Origin: Phocaeicola_A sp963652075
Lineage (GTDB): Bacteria; Bacteroidota; Bacteroidia; Bacteroidales; Bacteroidaceae
Length of the DNA stretch: 64,000 bases
Direction of reading: 5' to 3'
NCBI GenBank assembly: GCA_963652075.1
Contig: CAVJRQ010000065.1
Coordinates: 1 to 64,000, forward strand
Position numbers and translations under genes: made by a program. Below, in pieces: positions 53,286-62,612 of this stretch. Each line of letters begins with the position of its first letter. Within the stretch, counting starts at the first letter, position 1. The notes below the pieces were generated by a model. The model worked only from the letters and a program-made list of their open reading frames with translations. It did no database searches and was not told the origin of the DNA.

Positions 53286-55598
53286 ATGATGATGAAAAAA
53301 CATATCTACTCAAAAACCTTTCTCAGTGCTACGGTTGTGCTGTTGGCCTCTATGACCACCTCCTGTAGCGACGAGTTCCTTTCTGAAAAGAAAAACTACG
53401 ACAATACGTCCACTGAGATTTATGACTATTACAGTGGAGCCAACGGTCGTCTGAACGACCTGTACTACTGGTGCAACCCGAATATACAGGGAGCGTCCGG
53501 TGCCCGTTTGTGGCAGTTCCCGAGCATGGGGTTGCAGGACGACCATTCGCAGAGTACCGAAGAGTATTCCGGATTCGGTTGCTTCGTGAACCCGCAAAGT
53601 CCGATGAACACGGTAACCGGAACAACCCAACCGCCCGAATATTTTCAGGGAACGAGTGCCTATAGCCTTAATTCCAATGCGTGGGGACGTATCCGCAATA
53701 TCAACGACGTAATCCAGGGAGTGAAGAACGGCGCACTTTCAGACAGCGAAAAGAATGAAATCCTGGGACAATGCTACTTCCTCCGTGCCTGGTGCTATTA
53801 TTACCTGGTTCGCTACTATGGCGGTGTGCCCATCATCACGGAGGTGCTCAACGCCAGTTCCGAATCGGCTACGCCGCGTTCGTCCACGAAAGCCTGCCTT
53901 GATTTCATTTGCGAAGACCTGGACAATGCCGCTACTCTGCTGAAAGAAAAGAGCGGAAACGGCCAGTGGCTGACCGGAAGCAACTATGGACGTGTGACCA
54001 CCGGAACGGCAATGGCGCTGAAGGGACGTGTCCTGTTGTTGTGGGCAAGTCCGCTCTTCAACCGTGACAATGACGAAAGCCGTTGGACTGCCGCTTATAA
54101 TTTCATGAAAGACGAGGCTATCCCTGCTATCAATGCCTGCGGTTACGGACTTGGACACGAGAGCGACCCGGGAGTCAACGGTTCGGGATGGGCTCAAATG
54201 TTCTTGGACCTGAACGGTAATGAAGAGGGTGTATGGGTAAGCTTGTATAACAAGTATGTGCCGGACTTGACCCCCGATTACCAACGCAACAATTTGTGGG
54301 AACAGGGCGCGCGTCCTGCCAATACGCTGGGCAACAACGGAAAGACCCCGTCCGCTATGATAGTGGATCTCTTCCCGATGAAAGACGGAAAACGACCCTC
54401 CACATACAATTCGTACAGCAAACTGGAGGCTTCCAGTTACACGTATAACCCTGAATTCCCGTTCGCAGACCGTGACCCGCGCTTCTATCGCACGTTCGCG
54501 TTCCCGGGCGTGTACTGGAGATTCGATGGAGACCCCAATACGTCGAAGAGCTGTAATCCCTATACGGGCGATAAATATATCCTGTGGAACTATGTTTGGT
54601 ACAACGACGCTTCCAAGTACAACGACCCGACAAGCAGCGACGAATATGGCGCGGACAACCTGTTGACGAATGTACACGGCATGTATATCCGCAAGTTCTC
54701 CGATGACAAGGATGTGAACGCTACTCCCAATTATGAGTTTAATACGGAAGGAAAATCCATCGGTTTCCGCTGCTGCCAGACTTCCACTATGGAGATTCGT
54801 TATGCGGAGGTGTTGCTCAACTATGCGGAGGCTGCCTGCATGACGAACCACCTGGATGAGGCTGTAGAGCAACTGAAACGTATCCGTGCGCGTGCAGGTT
54901 ATGACGCTTCCAACAACTACGGTTTGCCCACAAACATTTCCGGCGACCAGGCGGCTTGTATGTCGGCTATTCTCTATGAACGCCAGATTGAGTTCGCTTA
55001 CGAAGGTAAACGTTTCGAGGACATGCGCCGTTGGCTGCTCTTTGACGGTGGCGCGAACTTTGCGAGCATCGGAGCCAAACAACTGACCGGTTGGGGTGGA
55101 AACACTTGTACTTGGTTGGGCGTGCTTCCGTTCAACAACCAACGTCGTGAAAACATGGAATTCCGTCTGAAGGACGAGTTTAACTATACGGACAAGAAGA
55201 GCGGTGTCTCTTGGGAAAACACAAGTGAGATACCTGCCGAGCGTGAAACGGCCAACCCCGACCCGATTGTCGGTACCAAGAATCCGAAGATGACCCGTGC
55301 CGAGCGTGACGCTTATGCGGTTGATTTGAGTGAAGCCAACATCAAGATCGAGTCGTTGACAGACCAGTTGGACAAACTGAAGGAGTTCTACGACACGTAC
55401 TTGGTTAGAAAGACGAAGAAAGGTGACGGATACGACTCCAACAACAATATGTTGTACATAAAATTCGAGCCTCGTTACTATATCCTTGGTCTGACCCAAT
55501 CGGCACAGGCAAACAACCCGTTGTTGGAGCAAACCGTTGGTTGGGAAGACTATACCAAGGGTGGTACGAACGGCACTTTCGACCCCTTGGCGGAGTGA
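53286..55598 (+). CDS. SusD/RagB family glycan-binding lipoprotein
   Basis: A lipoprotein (lipobox region MTTSCSDEFL) of the SusD family that forms the lid of the SusC channel at the cell surface. The tetratricopeptide core is visible (GQCYFLRAWCYYYLVRYYGG, MEIRYAEVLLNYAEAACM, LYERQIEFAYEGKRFEDMRR). At 770 residues it is longer than the typical 500-650. The extra length lies partly in the N-terminal loops and in a C-terminal stretch of charged, helix-forming sequence (ESLTDQLDKLKEFYDTYLVR, about 680-710). Confidence 0.95.
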   Translation: MMMKKHIYSKTFLSATVVLLASMTTSCSDEFLSEKKNYDNTSTEIYDYYSGANGRLNDLYYWCNPNIQGASGARLWQFPSMGLQDDHSQSTEEYSGFGCFVNPQSPMNTVTGTTQPPEYFQGTSAYSLNSNAWGRIRNINDVIQGVKNGALSDSEKNEILGQCYFLRAWCYYYLVRYYGGVPIITEVLNASSESATPRSSTKACLDFICEDLDNAATLLKEKSGNGQWLTGSNYGRVTTGTAMALKGRVLLLWASPLFNRDNDESRWTAAYNFMKDEAIPAINACGYGLGHESDPGVNGSGWAQMFLDLNGNEEGVWVSLYNKYVPDLTPDYQRNNLWEQGARPANTLGNNGKTPSAMIVDLFPMKDGKRPSTYNSYSKLEASSYTYNPEFPFADRDPRFYRTFAFPGVYWRFDGDPNTSKSCNPYTGDKYILWNYVWYNDASKYNDPTSSDEYGADNLLTNVHGMYIRKFSDDKDVNATPNYEFNTEGKSIGFRCCQTSTMEIRYAEVLLNYAEAACMTNHLDEAVEQLKRIRARAGYDASNNYGLPTNISGDQAACMSAILYERQIEFAYEGKRFEDMRRWLLFDGGANFASIGAKQLTGWGGNTCTWLGVLPFNNQRRENMEFRLKDEFNYTDKKSGVSWENTSEIPAERETANPDPIVGTKNPKMTRAERDAYAVDLSEANIKIESLTDQLDKLKEFYDTYLVRKTKKGDGYDSNNNMLYIKFEPRYYILGLTQSAQANNPLLEQTVGWEDYTKGGTNGTFDPLAE

Positions 55599-55672
55599 AC
55601 CATTTGAACTACATATAGAGAGACGATAGGTTAAACAAGTCTCTTATTATCTCGGGTTTTTAACTTAACAGG

Positions 55673-55706
55673 GCGGGTGGCATCGGGAGATGCTACCCGC
55701 TTTCTG
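55673..55706 (+). terminator. Terminator after susD
   Basis: GCGGGTGGCATC (55673-55684) pairs with GATGCTACCCGC (55689-55700) with one G-U pair and a GGGA tetraloop, followed by TTTCTG. Confidence 0.7.
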
Positions 55707-55748
55707 TGTGTCACCATATAGGGATGATAAAACGAGACTATACCGGCT

Positions 55749-55937
55749 CAGTCCGAAAACCCGGTGGCGATTATTCGGTTAACCAACCGTTAAAAAATCA
55801 GCGGCCTATGGAATCAAAGTCCGTTCGTTTCAGAGATACACCTTACGTGTGTCCACGTAAGTACTTACGATGGCTCACGTAAGTACTTACGTTGCCCGAT
55901 GTAAGTACTTACGTTTGCGGGTGCAACCGCTTCACCG
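55749..55937 (-). repeat. Repeat element copy D: inverted, truncated at one end
   Basis: Compared with copies B and C, this copy is in reverse orientation. The end CAGTCCGAAAACCCGGTGG is intact at 55749-55767 and is followed by the same CGATTATTCGGTT inner sequence and the AAAGTCCGTTCGTT segment found in copy B. The other end is lost: after the array cap (GCAACCGCTT) only CACCGG remains, 7 bp from the folB stop codon. Confidence 0.85.
55835..55912 (-). repeat. 22-bp palindrome array in copy D
   Basis: GTAAGTACTTAC lies at 55857, 55879 and 55901, exactly 22 bp apart, with the half-unit CCTTAC (end cap GTAAGG in reverse) in phase at 55841-55846. Confidence 0.92.
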
Positions 55938-55943
55938 GAGTAG

Positions 55944-56315
55944 TCAGTCCCTGCTGAGGGTCAGCTCCACGCCTGCACCCTTGCTGTCCGCACCCATGGG
56001 TGGGTTGCGCTTTATCAGCTTCAGCCGGATGCGCTGCACGGTGGGGCACTCACTGAAGACGCGTTGGGCGATGCGCCCTGCCACATGCTCCACCAATTGC
56101 GACGGCTGTTCCATCTCCTCTTTCACGAGGCGGTAGAGCGTGGCGTAGTTGACCGTTCCGTCCAGTTCATCGTTGAGCACCGCACGGCTACAGTCCGCGT
56201 CCACTTTCAGGTCGACAGTGAATTCCGCCCCTACGCGTCGCTCTTGCGAATCCACGCCGTGGTAGGCGTAGAACGTCACTCCCTGCAGGAGGACGGAGGA
56301 TTGTTCAATCTTCAT
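55944..56315 (-). CDS. folB: Dihydroneopterin aldolase
   Basis: FolB splits 7,8-dihydroneopterin in folate synthesis. The 123-residue protein has the typical start VLLQGVTFYAYHGVDSQERR, TVNYATLYRLVKEEME, and the Lys-containing end IRLKLIKRNPP. It follows malQ by only 4 bp, so it is the last gene of the leftward nrdJ-malQ-folB unit. Repeat copy D lies 7 bp past its stop. Confidence 0.93.
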   Translation of the reverse strand: MKIEQSSVLLQGVTFYAYHGVDSQERRVGAEFTVDLKVDADCSRAVLNDELDGTVNYATLYRLVKEEMEQPSQLVEHVAGRIAQRVFSECPTVQRIRLKLIKRNPPMGADSKGAGVELTLSRD

Positions 56316-56319
56316 CGGC

Positions 56320-59016
56320 TCACAGTTGGGGGTTACGTTCGTTGGTGTCTATCAAGTCGGCAATCCGTTGGTTCAGCGTCTTGGCTTGCAAGAGGGTCTC
56401 CAGCGGAAGGTGCATCCGGTAACGCCAGTAGTGGCGGGGATGGGCGGGGATATTGATGCGCTCGGCCTCCACGTCGGGGTTGCGCAGGGTCTCGTCCATC
56501 GACAGCCAGTCCTGGAAGGAGAGGATGCAAAGCATGGAATTGCCCGTGAGGTGTTGGCGGATAACCTCCTCGCACAGTTTGCCGGTCATGTGCTCAGGTG
56601 CCTGTCCGTTGTGGCGAAGCACTACGTTGTAGAACCGCTGTGTCTGCGACGCGTTCTCTTCCCACCATCCGCGCAGGGTGGACATGTCGTGGGTGGAGAT
56701 GGTGCAGACGGAGCGGTAGGGGTAATTCTCCGGGCGGCCGAACTCCTGATAGGGCTCTTTGGGCATCCGTTGTATTTCGAGACTCAATATCTGCAGGTCG
56801 TTCATCACCCAACCCACGCATTCGGGTATCATGCCCAAGTCCTCGCCACAGACCAGCATACGTGTGGAGCCTGTCAGCCGCGGCAGTTTCTTCATGGCCT
56901 GCTGTTGCCAGAAGAGGTTGTGGCGGTGATAATAATAGTGGTCGTAGAGGTGGTTGAAAGCGTCCCGTTCCTGCGAGGAGAGGATGCCAAACACCGGGTC
57001 TTTCTGCACGCTGATGCGCGGGTGATACTTCTGCGGTTCCTTTTGGTCGCGGATGAAGAGCACGTTGCTGATGAGCGAGTAGAGCCCGTCGCGCAGCTGC
57101 ACCATGGAGGGGTCGGACAGCTTGTCGCTGAAGTATGCCTCCACCTTGCGTTGGGTGTCGAACTCGGGACGCAGCCGGTAACGTTCGTCCGCGCCAAGGG
57201 ATTCCATGAACTGATGGATGACCCACTGCTTGCGGTCTCCAAACAGACGGTGTAGCAGCTTGCCGTTGATGTAGGGCCGGGTGTAGAGTTCCTCGTTGAA
57301 GTGAAGCCCGTAGGTCTCTATCTCTTCCCGCGTGAGCGGCAGTGAGGGGACAAACTGTCCCAACAACCCGTGTACGGAGTGGACGGGAATCTGCCAGATG
57401 CGGAAGAAGCCCAGGATGTGGTCTATGCGGTAAGCGTCGAAGTACTCCGCCATCTTTTGGAATCGCCGCATCCACCAGCGGTAGTTGTCCTTCTCCATCT
57501 CGTCCCAGTTGTAGGTGGGGAATCCCCAGTTCTGTCCGTTCACCGAGAAGTCATCGGGTGGAGCTCCAGCTTGCCCGTTCATGTTGAAATAGTAAGGCTC
57601 CGCCCAGGCCTCCACACTGCAACGGCTGATGCCGATGGGGATGTCGCCCTTCAGGATGACCCCGTGACGGCGCGCATGGTTGCCAGCCGCCGTCAGTTGC
57701 AGGTGTAGGTGATATTGCAGGTAATAGAACAAGCCTATTTCATGAGCCTGCTCTTGGCAAATCGTGTCAATGTCCTTGGGCAGGTATTCGCTGTAGTGTG
57801 GCCACTGTCGGAAATCCGCGGTCTGGTAGAGGTCGCGCAGGTAACTGTAGACGGCGTAGGGTTGCAGCCAGTGGCAGTTGCTTTGGAAGAACCGCTTGTA
57901 GGCCGACGTGGCAAAGGTTTGCTTACCGTCCTGCTCGTAGAGGATGCGGAAAACCTCCCACTTGACGTGTTCCACCGCCTCATAGTCCACCTGTGCCAGT
58001 GCGTTCAGCTCCTGTTGTCGTCGTTCGTATCGCTTACGTAGTTCTTCGTTCTTGATGACACCCAGTTGGCTGATGTCCATGTAGATAGGGTGCAGGGCGA
58101 AGATGGAGATGCTGTTGTAGGGGTAGGAGTCCATCCAGGTGTGCGCCATGGTGGTGTCGTTGATAGGCAGAATCTGCACCACCTTCTGGTGGGTCTTCAC
58201 CGCCCAGTCGATGAAGAGGCGCAGGTCGCCGAAGTCACCGATGCCGTAGCTCTTTTCCGAACGCAGCGAGAAGACCGGTATGGCGGAACCCGCCGCCTTC
58301 CAGTCCGGTTGGTTGAAGCAGGTGTAATGGTCGGCCAGCACGACCGCCTCGTTCCCGTTCACCTCCACGGCCTCCACACGGTGGTTGTCGCGCATCTCCC
58401 AGGCTTCCACCTGCCGCGTCCGCATGTTCACCAACACGAACTTGTATTCCAAAGGAAAGCGTATGGCTTCCGCATCGAGGTTTATTTGCCACTCCGGCAT
58501 TTGGGCGTCGTTCATCAGCGCTGCCTTCTCCGCCTGCCAGTCGCCCAGGGCGGGCTGGTTGCCGCAGATGCCGAGGGCGTAGCCGTTGCCCACGCGCGGA
58601 CAGTGCGCCTTGACGGTCAGCTGGCGGTTGAAGTGCTGCAAGGGGATGCTTTTGTTGCACCGTGCGAAGAGGCACTTGGTGAAGGCGGAACTGTAGAAAT
58701 GCAGCTGCCCCGACACCAACTTCCACTGGTCGTGCAGGCGGTAGGCTTTCCGCTCTTTCTCAACCTGCAGATAGCGCGGGAAGAGCCGCCATTCCTCTCG
58801 CGTCTCCCGTCCCTCCTTGGTGATGACGTAATAGTAGCGGATAACCGTGTCCGGTTTGAACTCCTCCGTGAGCGCTCCTTGCCAGATGACACCGTCCGTG
58901 GTGTGGAGCGTCAGGGTGTGCCCGAAGTCCTCCGTGCCGTTGTCCGACCAGCGTACGTTCACCTCCTCGCCCCACACGGTGCGGTATTCTATCCGGAATG
59001 TAATGCTTGTTGCCAT
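56320..59016 (-). CDS. malQ: 4-alpha-glucanotransferase (GH77) with two N-terminal starch-binding domains
   Basis: This 898-residue amylomaltase transfers alpha-1,4-glucan chains. Two CBM20-type domains (about 1-100 and 125-235; GICGNQPALGDWQAEKAALM is a typical CBM20 strand) precede the GH77 barrel. The nucleophile lies in YRIDHILGFFRIWQIP (near 530), the acid/base Glu in CGEDLGMIPECV (near 724), and the third acid in ISTHDMSTLRGWW. The double CBM20-GH77 layout is that of plant DPE2. No signal peptide is present, so it works on cytoplasmic glycogen or maltodextrin. It sits 19 bp after nrdJ. Confidence 0.96.
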   Translation of the reverse strand: MATSITFRIEYRTVWGEEVNVRWSDNGTEDFGHTLTLHTTDGVIWQGALTEEFKPDTVIRYYYVITKEGRETREEWRLFPRYLQVEKERKAYRLHDQWKLVSGQLHFYSSAFTKCLFARCNKSIPLQHFNRQLTVKAHCPRVGNGYALGICGNQPALGDWQAEKAALMNDAQMPEWQINLDAEAIRFPLEYKFVLVNMRTRQVEAWEMRDNHRVEAVEVNGNEAVVLADHYTCFNQPDWKAAGSAIPVFSLRSEKSYGIGDFGDLRLFIDWAVKTHQKVVQILPINDTTMAHTWMDSYPYNSISIFALHPIYMDISQLGVIKNEELRKRYERRQQELNALAQVDYEAVEHVKWEVFRILYEQDGKQTFATSAYKRFFQSNCHWLQPYAVYSYLRDLYQTADFRQWPHYSEYLPKDIDTICQEQAHEIGLFYYLQYHLHLQLTAAGNHARRHGVILKGDIPIGISRCSVEAWAEPYYFNMNGQAGAPPDDFSVNGQNWGFPTYNWDEMEKDNYRWWMRRFQKMAEYFDAYRIDHILGFFRIWQIPVHSVHGLLGQFVPSLPLTREEIETYGLHFNEELYTRPYINGKLLHRLFGDRKQWVIHQFMESLGADERYRLRPEFDTQRKVEAYFSDKLSDPSMVQLRDGLYSLISNVLFIRDQKEPQKYHPRISVQKDPVFGILSSQERDAFNHLYDHYYYHRHNLFWQQQAMKKLPRLTGSTRMLVCGEDLGMIPECVGWVMNDLQILSLEIQRMPKEPYQEFGRPENYPYRSVCTISTHDMSTLRGWWEENASQTQRFYNVVLRHNGQAPEHMTGKLCEEVIRQHLTGNSMLCILSFQDWLSMDETLRNPDVEAERINIPAHPRHYWRYRMHLPLETLLQAKTLNQRIADLIDTNERNPQL

Positions 59017-59035
59017 GTCGCTTCCGTTGATTATC

Positions 59036-61573
59036 TTATCCGCACCTCGAGGAGCCGCACGTCTTACAGATGAGGCATCCTTCCTGGTAAACCAGGGTCT
59101 CGTGACCGCAGTTGGGGCACTTCTGTCCCTTGGCTTCGGTGCCGTCGGTGACGTATTTCTTCAGCGCGCGTTCCACGCCCACCTTCCAGGTGTTGATGTT
59201 CTCGCTGTTGAGCTGGAGCGACGAAACCAACTTGAGGACCTGTTCGATAGGCATGCGGTAGCGCAGCACGCCGGAGATGAGCTTCGCGTAGTTCCAATAC
59301 TCCTTGTTGAACTTCTCCGAGAGTCCCTCCACGGTGGTCTTGTAGCCCCGTTTGTTCTCGAACTGGAAGTCGTAGCGTTTGTTGCCGTTCTCGTCCACGT
59401 TCTTGATGATGCGTCCGCTGGTCACCGACTTGGGCAGGGAGATGCCCAGGTCGTCATCCTGCAGTCCGGTGAATATCTCATAGGGCCGTCCGTCGAGCAG
59501 TCCCACGAACGCCACCCATTTCTCTTTGTTGTTCTGGAAACGGACCACGTCGCAATCGAGCACCGTGGGACGCACCTCCACCACCGTAGGCGGCTTGCAG
59601 GGCGGCACTTCCTTCTTCTTCTCGTCCTTGGTGGAGATGAGCACGCCCGAGCGCGATCCGTCGCGGTACACGGTGCAGCCTTTGCAGCCCGACTTCCACG
59701 CTTCCACGTAGAGGCGGTTGACCAGCTCCTCGTCCACGTTGCCGGGCAGGTTGATGGTGACGCTGATGGAGTGGTCCACCCACTTCTGCACGCGTCCCTG
59801 CATCTTCACCTTCATCAGCCAGTCCACGTCGTTGGAGGTCGCTTTGTAGTAGGGCGATTTGGCCACCAGTTCGTCAATCTCCTCCTGGGTGTACTTCTTG
59901 TCCGTGTCGTAACCGTTCACCTGCATCCATTTCAGGAACTTGTGGTGGTAGACAATATACTCCTCGAAGGCGTCGCCCGTCTCGTCCACATAGTCGATGT
60001 GTACCTGCGGGTCGTTGGGGTTCACCTTGCGGCGACGCTTGTAGACGGGCATGAAGACCGGCTCGATGCCCGAGGTGGTCTGTGTCATGAGGCTCGTCGT
60101 CCCCGTGGGGGCGATGGTGAGGCAGGCGATGTTGCGCCGTCCGTATTTCACCATGTCGTCATACAGGGCGGGGTCTGCCTCCTTGATGCGGTTCACGAAG
60201 GGGTTGTCCACCTCACGCTTGGCGTCGTAGATGTCGAACGCACCCCGCTCGCGCGCCATGGTCACGGACGAACGGTAAGCCTCCAGGGCGATGGTCTTCT
60301 GTATCTCTTCGGCAAAGGCGGTAGCCTCTTCCGTTCCGTAGCGCAGCCCCATGGCGGCTATCATGTCGCCTTCGGCGGTGATGCCCACGCCGGTGCGTCG
60401 TCCCTGCCTGCTCTTCTTGTAAATCTTTTCCCACAGCTTCAGCTCGGCTCCCTTCACCTCCTCGGATTCGGGGTCGGACTCTATCTTCTCGATGATGCGG
60501 TCAATCTTCTCCAGCTCCAGGTCGATGATGTCGTCCATAATCCGCTGCGCCAGCCGCACATGTTTCCGGAAGAGGTCGAAGTTGAAGCAAGCCTCTTTGG
60601 TAAAGGGATTCTCCACGTAGGAATAGAGGTTGATGGCCAGCAGGCGGCACGAGTCGTAGGGGCAGAGGGGTATCTCGCCGCAGGGGTTGGTGGAGACGGT
60701 GCGATAGCCCAAGTCGGCGTAGCAGTCGGGGATGGACTCGCGGATGATGGTGTCCCAGAAGAGCACGCCCGGTTCCGCCGATTTCCATGCGTTGTGTACA
60801 ATCTTCTTCCACAATGCGGAAGCGTCGACCTCCTTTGTACAGAGCGGATTGTCCGAGTCGATGGGGAACTGTTGCGTGTAGGGGCGGTTCTCCGTGGCAG
60901 CCCGCATGAACTCGTCGTCCAGCTTCACCGACACGTTGGCGCCTGTCACCTTGCCTTCGGTCATCTTGGCGTCGATGAACGATTCCGAGTCGGGGTGCTT
61001 GATGGATACGCTCAACATCAGCGCGCCCCGTCGTCCGTCCTGCGCCACCTCGCGGGTGGAGTTGGAGTAACGTTCCATGAAGGGCACCAAACCCGTTGAG
61101 GTCAGGGCGGAGTTCTTCACCGGAGAGCCTTTCGGGCGGATGTGCGAGAGGTCGTGTCCCACGCCGCCGCGCCGCTTCATCAGTTGCACCTGCTCCTCGT
61201 CGATGCGGATGATGGCTCCGTAGGAATCCGCCGGGCCGTCCATGCCGATGACGAAACAGTTGGAGAGCGACGCGATTTGATAGTCGTTGCCGATGCCCGT
61301 CATCGGGCTGCCCTGCGGCACGATGTACCGGAAGTGGTTCATCAGGTCGAAGAGCTCCTGTGCGCTCAGCGGGTTGGGATAGTTGTTCTCGATGCGCGCC
61401 ACCTCATTGGCGATGCGCCAATGCATGTCTTCGGGCGACTTCTCGTAGATGTGGCCGAACGAGTCCTTCACGGCGTACTTGTTTACCCATACGCGCGCCG
61501 CCAGCTCGTCGCCGTCGAAGTAATCCAACGAGGCTTTGAACGCCTCGTCGTAAGTGTATGTTTGCTTATCCAC
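59036..61573 (-). CDS. nrdJ: Adenosylcobalamin-dependent (class II) ribonucleotide reductase
   Basis: The 845-residue protein reduces ribonucleotides to deoxyribonucleotides with coenzyme B12 as radical source, so it works with or without oxygen. It has a SLSNCFVIGMDG segment with the first active cysteine, NPCGEIPLCPYDSC (near 300) with the catalytic Cys-Glu, GTTSLMTQTTSGIEPVF, and a C-terminal zinc-ribbon-like tail CPNCGHET...CKTCGSSRCG that can hold the reducing cysteines. The start is GTG at 61573: a stop codon lies in frame just upstream and the next ATG would remove about 49 conserved residues. It leads the operon with malQ and folB. Confidence 0.95.
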   Translation of the reverse strand: MDKQTYTYDEAFKASLDYFDGDELAARVWVNKYAVKDSFGHIYEKSPEDMHWRIANEVARIENNYPNPLSAQELFDLMNHFRYIVPQGSPMTGIGNDYQIASLSNCFVIGMDGPADSYGAIIRIDEEQVQLMKRRGGVGHDLSHIRPKGSPVKNSALTSTGLVPFMERYSNSTREVAQDGRRGALMLSVSIKHPDSESFIDAKMTEGKVTGANVSVKLDDEFMRAATENRPYTQQFPIDSDNPLCTKEVDASALWKKIVHNAWKSAEPGVLFWDTIIRESIPDCYADLGYRTVSTNPCGEIPLCPYDSCRLLAINLYSYVENPFTKEACFNFDLFRKHVRLAQRIMDDIIDLELEKIDRIIEKIESDPESEEVKGAELKLWEKIYKKSRQGRRTGVGITAEGDMIAAMGLRYGTEEATAFAEEIQKTIALEAYRSSVTMARERGAFDIYDAKREVDNPFVNRIKEADPALYDDMVKYGRRNIACLTIAPTGTTSLMTQTTSGIEPVFMPVYKRRRKVNPNDPQVHIDYVDETGDAFEEYIVYHHKFLKWMQVNGYDTDKKYTQEEIDELVAKSPYYKATSNDVDWLMKVKMQGRVQKWVDHSISVTINLPGNVDEELVNRLYVEAWKSGCKGCTVYRDGSRSGVLISTKDEKKKEVPPCKPPTVVEVRPTVLDCDVVRFQNNKEKWVAFVGLLDGRPYEIFTGLQDDDLGISLPKSVTSGRIIKNVDENGNKRYDFQFENKRGYKTTVEGLSEKFNKEYWNYAKLISGVLRYRMPIEQVLKLVSSLQLNSENINTWKVGVERALKKYVTDGTEAKGQKCPNCGHETLVYQEGCLICKTCGSSRCG

Positions 61574-61644
61574 AGCTTAGTGATTTTATTGTATGTTATA
61601 TTCGTTTTCGTGTCTCGTCCTTGCGCTTTTGTAGAAAGAACAGG

Positions 61645-61675
61645 CAAAGCTAAGGATGTTTTTCTGAACCGCAAA
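61645..61675 (-). promoter_or_regulatory. Promoter for the nrdJ operon
   Basis: TTTG (61672-61675) and TAGCTTTG (61645-61652) with 19 bp between match the consensus exactly on the minus strand. The leader is about 65 nt; no NrdR-box pair or cobalamin riboswitch was recognised. Confidence 0.75.
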
Positions 61676-61793
61676 ATATTTTTTCGGGAAGTTATTAACA
61701 AGATGAGGTTTTCCTTTTCGTATCATTAATGCACTGATATTCAGTATTGGCTATTGTCACGGGTGTCCGTAGAGTTTCCCGAAACGGAAAACT

Positions 61794-62612
61794 TCACCGG
61801 CTAACCGCAAACCGGATGTAGGCTCTGTCGTCGAAGCTGCGGTTGCCTTCGACGAGCCCTTTGGTGGCAATGAAGGAGCGGATGTTTTGCGGGTCGTCAG
61901 CGAGCTGCGAGGCGAGAGCCTCTTCGCTTGCCGCCAAGGTGGGCAACAGGGTGGGGTAGCCGTCACTCGCCAAAACTGTCTCCACGGGCGATGCTCCGTC
62001 GGGTGCTTGTGACGGTGCGCAGGGAATCACCTTCACGCCGTTCGGGTATATGGGAAATCCGTCGATGACGGCGTATTGTCGGTTCTGTCCTTCGGTAATG
62101 GCCTCTATGAGCAAGGGCTCAATCGCCTTGCGGGCCTCCACGGGTGGCATTCCATGCCGGATGAGCTCCGCCCGCCGGTTGGCTATCCGCTCTTCATAGG
62201 GCTTGGGGTTCTCGTAGAGCACCCCGTCAACCAGCGTCTGGCAGTCGCCCACCATCCACACCTCCTGTCGCGATCGGCTGTAGACAACGGCGGAGGCGGC
62301 AAGTCGTTCAACCGGATTCGCTTGCATCCGCTCCGTCACCCCCGCTTGCTCGTACACCTTATATATGTAGGACGTGATGCCTTGGCAAAACCCGGTGACC
62401 GTAGCGTCGGCCTTCAGCTCTTCCTGGATGAATGCCGTTGTGAGCAGCGTGGCATAGCGTCCGTTTTTCATCGTAGGCGACAGGTGGAGCGGTGTCTTGC
62501 TGGTGCTCCCGTCAATCACGGCGATGAAATCCTCCGTCACCACGATGGCGTCCTCGCACTCCGCCTCGTTCCTTTTCCCCACAACGTAACTCTCTATAAT
62601 CCTGGTTTCCAT
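61794..62612 (-). CDS. PP2C-like phosphatase domain protein
   Basis: This 272-residue protein has spaced acidic motifs that recall PP2C phosphatases: FIAVIDGSTSK for the first metal site, VWMVGDCQTLVDG in the place of VGDSR, ETVLASDGYPTLLPT for the SDG motif, and SFDDRAYIRF near the end in place of DNxT. The match is loose and the protein may dephosphorylate proteins or bind nucleotides or metal in another way. ATG 62612 is chosen over an in-frame TTG at 62621. It stands alone, with no clear partner. Confidence 0.6.
   Translation of the reverse strand: METRIIESYVVGKRNEAECEDAIVVTEDFIAVIDGSTSKTPLHLSPTMKNGRYATLLTTAFIQEELKADATVTGFCQGITSYIYKVYEQAGVTERMQANPVERLAASAVVYSRSRQEVWMVGDCQTLVDGVLYENPKPYEERIANRRAELIRHGMPPVEARKAIEPLLIEAITEGQNRQYAVIDGFPIYPNGVKVIPCAPSQAPDGASPVETVLASDGYPTLLPTLAASEEALASQLADDPQNIRSFIATKGLVEGNRSFDDRAYIRFAVSR

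Noticed and set aside
53739..55532. A long minus-strand open frame opposite susD
   Set aside because: SusD motifs are clear on the plus strand; the reverse reading is not like any protein I know.
58847..61099. A 750-codon plus-strand open frame opposite nrdJ and malQ
   Set aside because: It runs across the ends of two well-supported genes and is rich in His, Val and Arg as expected of an antisense reading of GC-rich codons.
61574..61793. Cobalamin riboswitch before the B12-dependent reductase
   Set aside because: The leader is only about 65 nt from the predicted start and shows no B12-box-like sequence.
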